Assembly: GCA_947165895.1 (NCBI GenBank)
Contig: CAMVCB010000001.1
Span: 372,001 to 436,000 of the forward strand
Direction: 5' to 3'
Length of the DNA: 64,000 nt
DNA from: an uncultured Treponema sp.
Lineage (GTDB): Bacteria > Spirochaetota > Spirochaetia > Treponematales > Treponemataceae
Positions 8,174 through 16,302 of the stretch are shown piece by piece (within the stretch, counting starts at the first letter, position 1; the number at the start of each line of letters is the position of its first letter). The position numbers were made by a program, and so were the translations under genes. Below the pieces are notes generated by a model. It searched no databases, was not told the DNA's origin, and saw nothing but the letters and a program-made list of their open reading frames with translations.

Positions 8174-8809
8174 TTAGGAATCAAATCTTTTTAAGAGAGG
8201 CTGGGCAAAGTGTTCGCAGCACCACTGGGTAAAAGGTCCCATGCAGAAGGCTGTAATTACGGTTCCGATTCCTACATCTGCTCCGCAGACAAAACCTACG
8301 ATAACGCAGATTAAATCCGTGAAGATTCTGCACCAGCGGAACTGGAAGCGGGTCTTTTCAGAAAGGATGATTGCGACTGCATCATAGGAAGAAACGCCTA
8401 AATCACTTGTCATGTAAAGCGAAGAAGCAAAGCACAAAATTACAAGGGCAATAAAAAGAAATAAAAAACGCTGCCACAAAAGGGGTTCCGGGAAAAAGTA
8501 ATTCAAAGGCCTTATGGCAAAGGAAAAAACTGTTCCAACAGCAAAAAGATTGATAACCGTAACAATACCAAGCTTTCTTTTGTCCCAGAAAAAATCAAGA
8601 ACAAGAAGAAGACCCGTTACGATAAGGAAGAAGACAGAATATGTGGAGCCAAAAAGGCTTGCAATTCCGGCAACAAAATCCGTAAAAGGATCTACACCAA
8701 GATGGGCCTTTGTTAAAAAGGCAACAACTACTCCAAGCAGGGCCGTTCCAATCAGACCCATAAAAAAGCGGCACCAGCTTTTAATAAAAATATCAAACAA
8801 TGATTTCAT
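8174..8809 (-). CDS. YczE/YyaS-like membrane protein
   Basis: This 211-residue protein has about five to six membrane helices and the paired motifs AHLGVDPFTDF (near 35-45) and SDLGVSSYDAV (near 134-144) that characterise the YczE/YyaS/YitT-related family. Members are inner-membrane proteins of uncertain function, sometimes proposed to be transporters. It follows cimA on the same strand with a 7-nt gap, so the two are probably cotranscribed. No clear ribosome site is seen before ATG. Confidence 0.7.
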   Translation of the reverse strand: MKSLFDIFIKSWCRFFMGLIGTALLGVVVAFLTKAHLGVDPFTDFVAGIASLFGSTYSVFFLIVTGLLLVLDFFWDKRKLGIVTVINLFAVGTVFSFAIRPLNYFFPEPLLWQRFLFLFIALVILCFASSLYMTSDLGVSSYDAVAIILSEKTRFQFRWCRIFTDLICVIVGFVCGADVGIGTVITAFCMGPFTQWCCEHFAQPLLKRFDS

Positions 8810-8816
8810 ATAAATA

Positions 8817-10412
8817 CTAATTCAGTCTCTTGTATCTCTTTTCAATATCGCGGATCAGCTTAAACTCAAAGGAATCGCTGAGGGCAATCCAGCAGGCTTC
8901 AATCAAGTCGCCCGAAACCCCAACGGTTGTCCAGCTGGCCTCGCCGTCTGTACTTTCGATGATTACGCGAACCTTAGAAGCCGTTGCCGATTTTCCATCC
9001 AGAACACGAACCTTGAAGTCCACAAGGCGAATGCGGCTTACAGCAGGATAGAAGCGTTCCAGAGCCTTACGAAGGGCAATATCCAGAGCGTTTACAGGAC
9101 CGTCGCCTTCGCCGGCGGTAATTTCGATCTGACCGTCAACTTCAACCTTAATCTGAGCGCAGGATGCAACGCCTTCTTCCGGTCTTGGGTTAGAACCGTT
9201 TGTCTGATAGTAGTGAAGCTTAAAGAATGGCTGATACTGGGCCAGCATTTTTCGAACCATAAGTTCAAAAGAGCCGTCCGCACCTTCAAACTGGTAGCCG
9301 TTCATTTCAAGCTCTTTCATTTTTGCGATGATGTCTTTTACTATAGGGTCAGATTTCTGCACGTGAGGCGCAAATTTCTGGATTTTTTCGATGATTGTGC
9401 TGCGGCCCGCAACCTCGCTCATAAGGAATACGCGGCTGTTACCCACAGTTTCCGGAGAAATATGCTCGTAGGCAGACGGATTTTTAAGAACCGCGTCGAT
9501 GTGCATGCCGGCTTTGTGGGCAAAAGCGCTTGCTCCAACATATGGCAGCTGGGAATTAAGGCTGACGTTTGTAATTTCACTTACCCGCTTACAAATCGAA
9601 GTAAGATTTTTGATATTTTCTTCCGGAATACATTCGTAGCCCATCTTAAGCTGCAAATCCGGAATAATAGTAGAAAGATTTGCGTTACCTGTACGTTCAC
9701 CAAAGCCAAGGAGAACGCCCTGAACATGAACTGCGCCTTCAGTCACGGCAACAAGGCTGTTTGCAACGGCAAGACCTGAATCATTATGAGTGTGAATACC
9801 GATTTTTACCTTATTTCCAAAAGTTTTTACAACGTCCTTTACTGCATCGCGAAGCTCGTCAATCATAAAGCCGCCCTTGGTTTCGCAAAGGCAGAGAACT
9901 TCCGCACCGCCGTCAACGGCCGCCTGCAAAGTCTTAAAGGCGTAGTCGTGACACTGCTGGTAAGCCGTAAAAAAATGCTCAGCGTCATAGAAAACTTTGC
10001 GTCCGTTTCCGCGCAAAAACTCGCAGGTTTCGCGGATCATATTAAGATTTTCTTCGAGCGTAGTTTTGATAATATCGGTTACCTGAAAATCCCAGGTTTT
10101 TCCAAAAATTACAACATAATCAGTGCCGGCAGCCAGCAGGCTCTGCAGGTTTGAATCTTCCGCACACTTAATATCCTTACGGCGGGTCGACCCGAATGCA
10201 CAGAGCTTTGCGGTCTTAAGCTCAATCTTCTTCATTTCCTGGAAAAATTCCATATCCTTAGGGTTACTTCCAGGGTTTCCGGCTTCAATATAGCCGATTC
10301 CAAGCTCGTCTAAAGTCTGACAGATGTGAATTTTATCCTGTACCGAATAACTAATGCCCTCGCCCTGCGCACCATCACGCAAAGTCGAATCAAGAATCTC
10401 AATTTTTTTCAT
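8817..10412 (-). CDS. cimA: (R)-citramalate synthase CimA
   Basis: With the start at 10412 the protein is 531 residues, the usual length of the CimA family. It opens MKKIEILDSTLRDGAQGEG, the metal- and substrate-binding signature of the LeuA/CimA group, has HTHNDSGLA (second metal motif) and a C-terminal LeuA-type regulatory domain (about 390-531). It condenses pyruvate and acetyl-CoA to citramalate, the first step of threonine-independent isoleucine synthesis, with LeuCD and LeuB acting next. Longer frames exist upstream but this Met follows a near-consensus promoter by 7 nt, with no ribosome site, suggesting a leaderless mRNA. Confidence 0.9.
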   Translation of the reverse strand: MKKIEILDSTLRDGAQGEGISYSVQDKIHICQTLDELGIGYIEAGNPGSNPKDMEFFQEMKKIELKTAKLCAFGSTRRKDIKCAEDSNLQSLLAAGTDYVVIFGKTWDFQVTDIIKTTLEENLNMIRETCEFLRGNGRKVFYDAEHFFTAYQQCHDYAFKTLQAAVDGGAEVLCLCETKGGFMIDELRDAVKDVVKTFGNKVKIGIHTHNDSGLAVANSLVAVTEGAVHVQGVLLGFGERTGNANLSTIIPDLQLKMGYECIPEENIKNLTSICKRVSEITNVSLNSQLPYVGASAFAHKAGMHIDAVLKNPSAYEHISPETVGNSRVFLMSEVAGRSTIIEKIQKFAPHVQKSDPIVKDIIAKMKELEMNGYQFEGADGSFELMVRKMLAQYQPFFKLHYYQTNGSNPRPEEGVASCAQIKVEVDGQIEITAGEGDGPVNALDIALRKALERFYPAVSRIRLVDFKVRVLDGKSATASKVRVIIESTDGEASWTTVGVSGDLIEACWIALSDSFEFKLIRDIEKRYKRLN

Positions 10413-10448
10413 CAAGTGCATAGTAAATGGAAAAGCGATTTTTTTCAA
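10413..10448 (-). promoter_or_regulatory. cimA promoter, leaderless type
   Basis: TTGAAA (10443-10448), a 17-bp spacer and TACTAT (10420-10425) lie on the minus strand. The -10 ends 7 nt before the ATG at 10412. There is no Shine-Dalgarno sequence in those 7 nt. Confidence 0.7.
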
Positions 10449-10498
10449 CCGCATGAGGTGGGGAAAGCCTTCCCTGCCGACAATAGAAAAAGCGTTAA

Positions 10499-10526
10499 AA
10501 ACGACAGTCCGTTGTGACTGTCGTTT
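10499..10526 (-). terminator. Intrinsic terminator upstream of cimA
   Basis: AAACGACAGTC and GACTGTCGTTT are perfect 11-bp arms around a 6-nt loop. On the minus strand the stem runs into TTTTT. It lies ahead of the cimA promoter and probably ends transcription coming from the toxin-antitoxin pair. Confidence 0.65.
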
Positions 10527-10548
10527 AGCTTTTACGATAAGATGGCTC

Positions 10549-10695
10549 GGCAAGCTATGCTTGCCGTCGCGCTTGCTACCCCTTCTAGCGGGGCTCAATC
10601 GCCGCCCCTGTTTAATATCGAAGAGCCGTTAAAAAAATTGCAACGCAATTTTTAGGCTCATCAAGAAAACAAACTCGAAACAATTAATTGTTTCG
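10549..10695. repeat. Palindrome cluster with repeat copy C
   Basis: This gene-free stretch contains, in order: hairpin GGCAAGC-TAT-GCTTGCC (10549-10565); a third copy of the GC-rich repeat core, GCTACCCCTTCTAGCGGGG (about 10575-10593), with a following GCCCC; a nested hairpin with outer GAGCC/GGCTC (10623-10627, 10655-10659) and inner AAAAATTGC/GCAATTTTT; and the perfect 20-bp palindrome CGAAACAATTAATTGTTTCG (10676-10695). No coding frame is credible here. Confidence 0.7.
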
Positions 10696-10739
10696 CAACG
10701 CCCGGCTTTTACCAATGAGCACTACTCTATTTATCTAAA

Positions 10740-11156
10740 TTATAACTCTCCAAGATAAACTACATGAGCTTCAGTAACTCGTTTTAACTGTTTATCATTT
10801 GTAAAAAAAACATCACAGTTACAATCCAGGCTTGCTGCCATCTGTAAAGCATCACCAAGTTTTATATCATGATAATCTGCTCTTATTTTTGCAGCTCGTT
10901 CACCAATCTGTTCGCTGATAAAGCATTTTACAAACTCAAGCTTATTAAGATAGTCTCTATATCTTTCTGCCTGTTCATTATCTTTATCTTCAAAGGGTTT
11001 TACAAGAAACTCCGCATCTGTAATCGTTGAAGTATAAAATTCAACATCCTCTGCAATGCAGTCAGACATAAATTTTACTACTTTGCTGTAAAAAGGCTCC
11101 TGTTGAGCTACGAGGTAAATCAATGGGTTTGTGTCGATAAAGACTTTTTTAGCCAA
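10740..11156 (-). CDS. PIN-domain toxin (VapC-like)
   Basis: A 138-residue PIN-domain protein, the fold of VapC-type RNase toxins. The acidic Mg-binding residues are visible: Asp8 in VFIDTN, Glu49 in DAEF, Asp102 in LGDALQMA and Asp121 in FFTND. Its start overlaps the end of the 81-residue gene 11149-11394 by 8 nt, the usual antitoxin-first arrangement with translational coupling. Predicted action is Mg-dependent cleavage of RNA when the antitoxin is lost. The RNA target cannot be deduced. Confidence 0.85.
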   Translation of the reverse strand: MAKKVFIDTNPLIYLVAQQEPFYSKVVKFMSDCIAEDVEFYTSTITDAEFLVKPFEDKDNEQAERYRDYLNKLEFVKCFISEQIGERAAKIRADYHDIKLGDALQMAASLDCNCDVFFTNDKQLKRVTEAHVVYLGEL

Positions 11157-11394
11157 TTGTTCTTTCCTCTCTTAAGTTTTTCTGATATTCAAGAGGATCA
11201 ACACCTTTCCAGGTTTCTTTCATGCTTCCGGCAAATTCAGAGAGTGCTGCCATTCTTTTTTGTTTTCGTGCTTCTTTCTGCATTGCTTCAGAAAGATTCT
11301 GTTGCTTCTGCAATAGATACATCATGAAATCATAAGCTTCCTGTTGAGCAGCAAGAGTCAATGTATCGTAAATCTCTGCAACTGGTCTTGGCAT
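11149..11394 (-). CDS. Putative antitoxin of the PIN toxin
   Basis: An 81-residue charged, mostly helical protein. Its N-terminus (about 1-40, ending in QEAYDFMMYLLQKQ) resembles small DUF2281-like antitoxins in which a short DNA-binding or dimer region precedes a C-terminal toxin-wrapping tail. GGAGG lies 6 nt before ATG. It directly precedes and overlaps the PIN toxin gene. The assignment rests mainly on size, charge and position. Confidence 0.7.
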   Translation of the reverse strand: MPRPVAEIYDTLTLAAQQEAYDFMMYLLQKQQNLSEAMQKEARKQKRMAALSEFAGSMKETWKGVDPLEYQKNLREERTIG

Positions 11395-11494
11395 TTTTCA
11401 CCTCCAATTATTTAAGTTATAAAAGATTATATCACATTAAAAGTTATCTGTCATTTTTTAAGGATATAATTACATTTCATCAATTACAGCAAAG

Positions 11495-11806
11495 TTATTT
11501 CTTTCTAGAACACACATAATGTGCATAAATTTTTGCAACTTCATTATAATCCTGACATCTGAGTTTCTGCCCACTTGTATAATTACGGAAGAGCATTGCA
11601 GACAATGCTGACTTTTGGTAAATGTGTTTTCCGAGAGAAAAGGCTATTTGCTTTGCAGCTGCCATTTCATGTCTTGCACAAACTATTGTACTTTCTGGTT
11701 CGTGCATAGTTTTAGAATCATATTTAAGCCCTACAAGACGATGAGTACAGCAATCATCTGACACTAAGAAATCTGAGGATTTGATTCCGTTTTGAAGTAT
11801 TGTCAC
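11495..11806 (-). CDS. Orphan FlhB/YscU C-terminal-like domain protein
   Basis: This 103-residue protein aligns by eye with the cytoplasmic domain of the type III export switch FlhB/YscU: a THxxVxLKYD segment (Thr21-Asp30), then the regular helix pattern ending in a tyrosine followed by VAKIYAHYV. Membrane helices are absent, as in YlqH/FlhX-type small FlhB homologues. The autocleavage motif NPTH is replaced by CCTH (19-22), so self-cleavage is not expected. Start GTG 11806 is uncertain; the frame stays open upstream to about 11888 with no ATG, GTG or TTG seen there. It is flanked by accessory genes, not flagellar ones. Confidence 0.6.
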   Translation of the reverse strand: MTILQNGIKSSDFLVSDDCCTHRLVGLKYDSKTMHEPESTIVCARHEMAAAKQIAFSLGKHIYQKSALSAMLFRNYTSGQKLRCQDYNEVAKIYAHYVCSRKK

Positions 11807-11889
11807 TGATACTTTACTATCATATTTAGGAACTGCAAATATCTGAAAATAATTAAGATTCAGCTTTATATTACCTTGAAGTATTTTTA

Positions 11890-12549
11890 TTAATCATCAT
11901 CCATTTGTTCTGAAAACTTTTCTTTAATACATTCTTTAAACTCTAAGAATTTAGATGCAGTTTCAGGAACTCCAAGCGCTACAAGAATATCATAAGTAGT
12001 CAATCTAGAATCAGATTCTGCTACTACTTCAAACAAATATCTAATTCCTGTATCTTCTGAATCTTCTTCATTAGGCGCTTCCTGAAGAGAAAACTCTAAT
12101 AAAACGCGAGAATTATTTATATTAAGATTTTCTCGAATAATACTAAATTCTTTGTTACCTATCTGATAAATGAAATATATGGATGAAACAGTTCCATTTT
12201 TTTGATAATCATCTTCTATTTCTTTTAGCTTATTATACAAAGCTTGTTCTTCATTTGTTAAAGGGCCGGTAATTTCTTTCCGTTTATAATCACAGATTGT
12301 AGAATCAAAAAGGTCCATAGAATTTGGTTCTTGTTTACCATAACGGAGATAAGAAATTATGGCTTCATCATCAAAAGATTCCATCCAACTAAGTTCATCA
12401 TCAGAGATAGCAAGAATAAAATCTCCTTCTTTAACTTTTTCATCATCAAAAATTTTATCCCAATCGGCTACAGCTTTTTCTAACTTAGCTTTATGTTCTA
12501 CAATATCTTCTTTAAAACCTTTAAAGTAGAGATTTATTTGATTACCCAT
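11890..12549 (-). CDS. Acidic hypothetical protein
   Basis: A 219-residue, strongly acidic soluble protein with no signal peptide or membrane helix. The N-terminal third is helical and charged, the middle (125-160) has beta-prone segments (SSIYFIYQIGNKEF), and the C-terminus is EQMDDD. AAGGA precedes ATG by about 6 nt. I do not recognise a family. It lies between the IS66 remnant and the FlhB-like gene and is as AT-rich as the rest of the accessory region, so horizontal origin is likely. Confidence 0.6.
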   Translation of the reverse strand: MGNQINLYFKGFKEDIVEHKAKLEKAVADWDKIFDDEKVKEGDFILAISDDELSWMESFDDEAIISYLRYGKQEPNSMDLFDSTICDYKRKEITGPLTNEEQALYNKLKEIEDDYQKNGTVSSIYFIYQIGNKEFSIIRENLNINNSRVLLEFSLQEAPNEEDSEDTGIRYLFEVVAESDSRLTTYDILVALGVPETASKFLEFKECIKEKFSEQMDDD

Positions 12550-12579
12550 AATTTTTCCTTATATATAGATTATTATATT

Positions 12580-13035
12580 GTATCCGCAAATTGAATTTAC
12601 GTTTACATAATTATACCACAATTTAACTCCATTCTCCACGAATCTTATATGGAGTAATTTCAATATTCCAGGGGAGAAGTTTTTCCCAGTCATTTTCAGT
12701 TTCAGCATAAGGGGCTTTTTCAAAAAGACATCTGAGATAATCTTCAGGAGCAATCCCATTCTGCTTGGCAGTTTCAATAAGGGACAGAATAAAACATGAT
12801 GCTCTTGCTCCATGCTTCTGCAGATTTGTATTTAGTCACCCATGCAGACAAAGTATTTGGTTTAATGCCGTATTCTGGAGCGAATACTGTCTGTGATTTT
12901 CCTGACTGAATGTATTCCTCAACAATTTTCTGACGTTCTTCACGACTGTAATTTGATCTCATAATTTCTTCCACCTTGCGTAGAAGTTTAGTTCAAAGAT
13001 TTATTTTTGGAAAATACATGAGAATTGACGGTTAC
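12580..13035 (-). mobile_element. IS66-family remnant with internal deletion
   Basis: The element is 456 bp. Its outer ends form an imperfect terminal inverted repeat: left GTATCCGCAAATTGAATT (from 12580) and right, read inward, GTAACCGTCAATTCTCAT (from 13035), both starting GTA-CCG. Inside, the start of an IS66 accessory ORF (12974 leftward) is joined to the C-terminal end of the IS66 transposase. Flanking 8-mers (12572-12579 and 13036-13043) are not identical, so no target duplication remains. It cannot encode a working transposase. Confidence 0.7.
12623..12974 (-). pseudogene. IS66 accessory ORF fused to transposase tail
   Basis: From ATG 12974 (or 12962) the frame encodes SNYSREERQKIVEEYIQSGKS and a helix-turn-helix (YGIKPNTLSAWVTKY), typical of the small TnpA-like IS66 protein, for about 50 residues. 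The reading frame then shifts, and the other frame gives SLIETAKQNGIAPEDYLRCL and ends LLPWNIEITPYKIRGEWS with TAA at 12623-12625, the IS66 transposase C-terminal domain. Everything between is deleted. Confidence 0.75.
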
Positions 13036-13140
13036 AAAATAAAGAAAAGATATTGGTTATAAAAAATGATGAAAAAAACAGAAATGTTTTTATTAATAAA
13101 TGGAAAATTAATGTTGAGTTTGAGGAGAAGCATCCTCACA

Positions 13141-13194
13141 TAAAAAAACTCTCCTCGTTAGCACAGGGCGTTAGTGTCTGAATATCAAGGAGAG
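13141..13194 (-). terminator. Terminator of the three-gene accessory operon
   Basis: CTCTCCT (13149-13155) and AGGAGAG (13188-13194) are perfect arms around 32 nt. On the minus strand the stem is followed by seven T, as expected for intrinsic termination after gene 13243-13548. On the plus strand a second near-palindrome AGCTTTCGAAGGCT leads into T7 at 13208-13214, so the region may terminate both ways. Confidence 0.6.
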
Positions 13195-13242
13195 CTTTCG
13201 AAGGCTGTTTTTTTGATTAAAATTAAATCTTTTTAGAATGTA

Positions 13243-13548
13243 TTAGTATCTACTACTCATTTTGTTCATAAACATATCAACTTCATGTTCAAAACGATTA
13301 TATTTTTTAAGGATATTTAACTGATTATTATAAGCCTGTTTACTTCTATTATAATATTCCTTAGTTTTATATTCGTCTTTTTTTGATAACGCAAGAAGAA
13401 ATACTGTTTTTCTAAAGAAGTTTTCTTCATTATCTATATATGAGCATAGTGTTCTACTATCTTTTATGCATGCTTGTTGATATGCTGGCCAAACTTGTTC
13501 AGCTAATTTTTTTGAAAATCCGTCCATCAAAGAACCTAAAATACCCAT
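13243..13548 (-). CDS. Small helical hypothetical protein
   Basis: A 101-residue, all-helical, soluble protein rich in Lys, Tyr and Asn; no signal peptide and no known motif. AGGAG precedes the ATG. It is the last gene of the operon 16222-13243, 98 nt after the 368-residue gene, and is followed by a terminator. It could be an accessory or immunity partner of the two larger proteins, but that is only inferred from position. Confidence 0.55.
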   Translation of the reverse strand: MGILGSLMDGFSKKLAEQVWPAYQQACIKDSRTLCSYIDNEENFFRKTVFLLALSKKDEYKTKEYYNRSKQAYNNQLNILKKYNRFEHEVDMFMNKMSSRY

Positions 13549-13646
13549 TTTTTTCTCCTATTTATTGTAAATTTTTATAATTAATATATAATTATATACT
13601 TAAAAAGGACATCTCGCAACAGTAATCATTGCGTATGAAGTTCTTT

Positions 13647-14753
13647 TTATTTTAATGATTCCTTAAAAGCTAAAGCTTCGTAAATTGAATCAAAAATTTT
13701 CATATCAAACTCTTTTTTTGAAACATCCATAGACTTTAGCATTTTTTTATTCTTTCTTAATGTTTTCCATAGAAGTTTTTTATCACGATCAATAAGTTCT
13801 ATACTATATAAAAAGTTAGCTAAGGAAATAATGATCGCAGAATATTTTTCACAAATATAATTATCAGTCTTTCTTTCACTCCAATTAATATACTTGCTAA
13901 AATCTTCTTGAGTATATTTAGGTTGTAAACCAAGAATAGGATTCACCAACAATTGAGTTGAAGAATTCATAAGATTAACATAAGCTCCCAATTCATACTG
14001 TTGTTGCTCTGTCATAGCGTTATAATCAACACCAAATGTCTTTATGTTTTTAATTGCCACAGATAACTGCTTTGACTCTTCAACAATTCTTGCAATACGT
14101 TCGTTTAATTCAACTATAGCTAAATCATATAAACGAACATCTCTGTTGCTAATTGATGTAAATATACTTTCTATATGGCTCTGATTATTTTTTGTTATCC
14201 AAAGAAATACTCCGCTTGTCAATAATGCTACACCTGCGATAGCCCAACCTACAGGACCTGCAAGTGCTAAGAAAGCTTCACCCGCTGCCATTCCGCCACC
14301 ACCCGCTGCAAGAGCACCACCCCCGAGCCATGCCAATGCAGCATTTGTAGCAGCTGCACCACTTAAGGCTGAAATAGCAGTTCCAGTTGATGCTACACCA
14401 AATGTAGTTGCAACCCCCATTGCGACAGTAGGGCCCATGGTAACAACAGCAACACCAACACCTGCGCCTGCAGCACCAGCTCCTGCATTTTTTGCCTCTG
14501 CAAGTTTATAATCCTTCTCAATCTTTTCAGCTTGTTGTTTCCAATTAAGACGTACACGTTTTAATTCTTCATATTCCACTTTTTTATCGCTCGGAACATT
14601 TCTTATATTATCAAAAGAAGCCTGTATTTCTGTTAATTGATTATAAAGGTTGCTTGTATTTTTTCCTAACTCATCTATCTTTTCATTAGTCTTATCAATT
14701 GCAGCCTGTGCTTCCAATTGAGCTATTTGTAATTTAGATTTTTTCTTAGACAT
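13647..14753 (-). CDS. Coiled-coil protein with Gly/Ala-rich membrane core
   Basis: The 368-residue protein has three parts: an N-terminal coiled coil (about 1-88, heptad-like, Lys/Glu/Gln rich), a very hydrophobic Gly/Ala-rich block (about 90-190) with repeated small-xxx-small spacing and a poly-Gly stretch (LAAGGGGMAAG near 152), and a helical C-terminal domain (195-368). The middle resembles glycine-zipper segments that pack as membrane hairpins or pores. No enzyme motif is seen. The ATG lies 2 nt after the previous stop, with GGAGG inside that gene's end, so the two are translationally coupled. Family not recognised. Confidence 0.6.
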   Translation of the reverse strand: MSKKKSKLQIAQLEAQAAIDKTNEKIDELGKNTSNLYNQLTEIQASFDNIRNVPSDKKVEYEELKRVRLNWKQQAEKIEKDYKLAEAKNAGAGAAGAGVGVAVVTMGPTVAMGVATTFGVASTGTAISALSGAAATNAALAWLGGGALAAGGGGMAAGEAFLALAGPVGWAIAGVALLTSGVFLWITKNNQSHIESIFTSISNRDVRLYDLAIVELNERIARIVEESKQLSVAIKNIKTFGVDYNAMTEQQQYELGAYVNLMNSSTQLLVNPILGLQPKYTQEDFSKYINWSERKTDNYICEKYSAIIISLANFLYSIELIDRDKKLLWKTLRKNKKMLKSMDVSKKEFDMKIFDSIYEALAFKESLK

Positions 14754-14755
14754 AA

Positions 14756-16222
14756 TTAATTTCCTCCTTTAAAATAATTGTCGATATCTACTTTAGATTC
14801 TAGAATATCTTCACTAGCAACTTTTCTTTTTTTTGCTAATTCAATAGATTTCATGAATCCAATTTTATATAATTTGCTGTTCAATAAATCTTCTGTAAAT
14901 GTCAAAAGTTCTTTATCATCATAAGCTACTGAAAGAACTTTCAATCCTTCAATATAATTTTCTAGAATATTTTTTTCTCGTACGAGATAATAATGTTCCT
15001 CTTTAGCATGTCCTTTTTTAATTGCTCTTTTTCCTTCTCCATACAAAGAAATTGCAAATCTTCCAACACCAATAATGTTTAATCTTAATGCAAATTCCGT
15101 AACATTAAAATTGCCAGCACCTGAAATAAAACCACGAACCGTTGCGTCACTAATATCGACTAAGCAAAATACTCCATGAGCCACAGTAAGCATTCTTTTT
15201 ACTGTAGCATTTGAAAAAGGTTCGCAAGTTTTCCACATATTCTTGAATGATCTATCTTTTTTTTCTGTAGATACAAAATAATTTATTAATCGTCGAACTG
15301 AATAGATAAACCTTACAATTAATTCATTAATAAACACAGGTATTGCCTGTGTTGTTTGAAACCTGACATCGTATCCCTGTTTATATATCTCCAAAGCAAG
15401 TTTATTAATAGCTTTGTCAAATTCTGATACAGGAATATTAAGTTTTCTTTTTATTGCAATAATGTCATTTGTCCAGCTCCAAAAAGGAGAGGGAATACCC
15501 ATTCCTCTTCCTTTGCTACCAGATGATCCTGATATATCAGACATTAAATGACCAAACCAATTCTTAAAACCACAAAAGATTTTACTTGGTATATCATTAC
15601 CTTGTAAATTAAAGTCATTTACAGCATCTTGAAGAGATATTAATTCACCACCAGTTACAAAAGTGGCAGTATTTCTAAACTGGTCAAGAATAGAAAAAAA
15701 CAAACCTAGAATCGTTGGATTATGCCCTAATGATTTAAAATGATGGTTTCCTGGATTTAAATCAAATACATCTTTTGCAGCATCACCAGCTCCTCTTAAA
15801 TCATAAGGTATCTTAAACTTTCTCTCTAAAAATCCAATAGCTGATTTAATTCCTTTATTATTTTTGTCTTTCCAACCACAAAGTTTTGCAAAGTCTTTTG
15901 TACGTTCCTCAAACCATTTATCAGTAATATTACCAAGGGGAGATTCGCCAGGTTTACCAACTAAGAAAATATCTATAACACCACATAAAGCACCTGAAGA
16001 TGCAGACAAAATATAATCTAATTTATCACATTGAGGTGTTAATTCCTTTATTGTTTCTAAAGATTCTTCAATTTTTTCAGTCAAAACTTGCTTTTCTAAT
16101 TCAGCACTTTCCATAGCTGTATATATATTAGATGCAAATTCAAAATGATTATCATTGATACATAAATCAGCAAGAATTAATTTTTCATTATCATCATTTT
16201 TTTTTCGAATAAAGAAACTCAT
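14756..16222 (-). CDS. Large hypothetical protein of accessory operon
   Basis: A 488-residue protein with an N-terminal helical region (35-70), a hydrophobic stretch near 68-88 (ILSASSGALCGVIDIFLVG), a His-rich segment NHHFKSLGHNPTILGLFF (near 160-177), a second conserved-looking segment GHLMSDISG plus GMGIPSPFW (near 222-245), further hydrophobic helices (300-325, 350-390) and a helical tail. The His/Asp pattern faintly recalls YdjM/DUF457 membrane-bound hydrolases, but I cannot confirm this. First gene of the operon; GGAGG precedes ATG by 5 nt. Function unknown. Confidence 0.6.
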   Translation of the reverse strand: MSFFIRKKNDDNEKLILADLCINDNHFEFASNIYTAMESAELEKQVLTEKIEESLETIKELTPQCDKLDYILSASSGALCGVIDIFLVGKPGESPLGNITDKWFEERTKDFAKLCGWKDKNNKGIKSAIGFLERKFKIPYDLRGAGDAAKDVFDLNPGNHHFKSLGHNPTILGLFFSILDQFRNTATFVTGGELISLQDAVNDFNLQGNDIPSKIFCGFKNWFGHLMSDISGSSGSKGRGMGIPSPFWSWTNDIIAIKRKLNIPVSEFDKAINKLALEIYKQGYDVRFQTTQAIPVFINELIVRFIYSVRRLINYFVSTEKKDRSFKNMWKTCEPFSNATVKRMLTVAHGVFCLVDISDATVRGFISGAGNFNVTEFALRLNIIGVGRFAISLYGEGKRAIKKGHAKEEHYYLVREKNILENYIEGLKVLSVAYDDKELLTFTEDLLNSKLYKIGFMKSIELAKKRKVASEDILESKVDIDNYFKGGN

Positions 16223-16302
16223 GAAACCTCCAATTATTTAATACTAGATATTAATTTGCTTCACCATAACATATAATAACGAGTGATATAATTTGTCGAA
16301 CC
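16223..16302 (-). promoter_or_regulatory. Promoter region of the 488/368/101 operon
   Basis: The 80 nt between the WYL gene end and the 488-residue gene are very AT-rich. On the minus strand TCGACA, 17 nt and TTATAT form the best promoter candidate, and GGAGG serves the start codon. No obvious dyad was found for the WYL protein. Confidence 0.4.

Noticed and set aside
10413..10598. A 62-codon N-terminal extension of cimA.
   Set aside because: It reads through the promoter and a terminator hairpin, and the residues match nothing in CimA; the family begins at Met 10412.
12559..12813. An 84-codon frame inside the IS66 remnant.
   Set aside because: It is the wrong frame; the overlapping frame encodes the recognisable IS66 transposase C-terminus.
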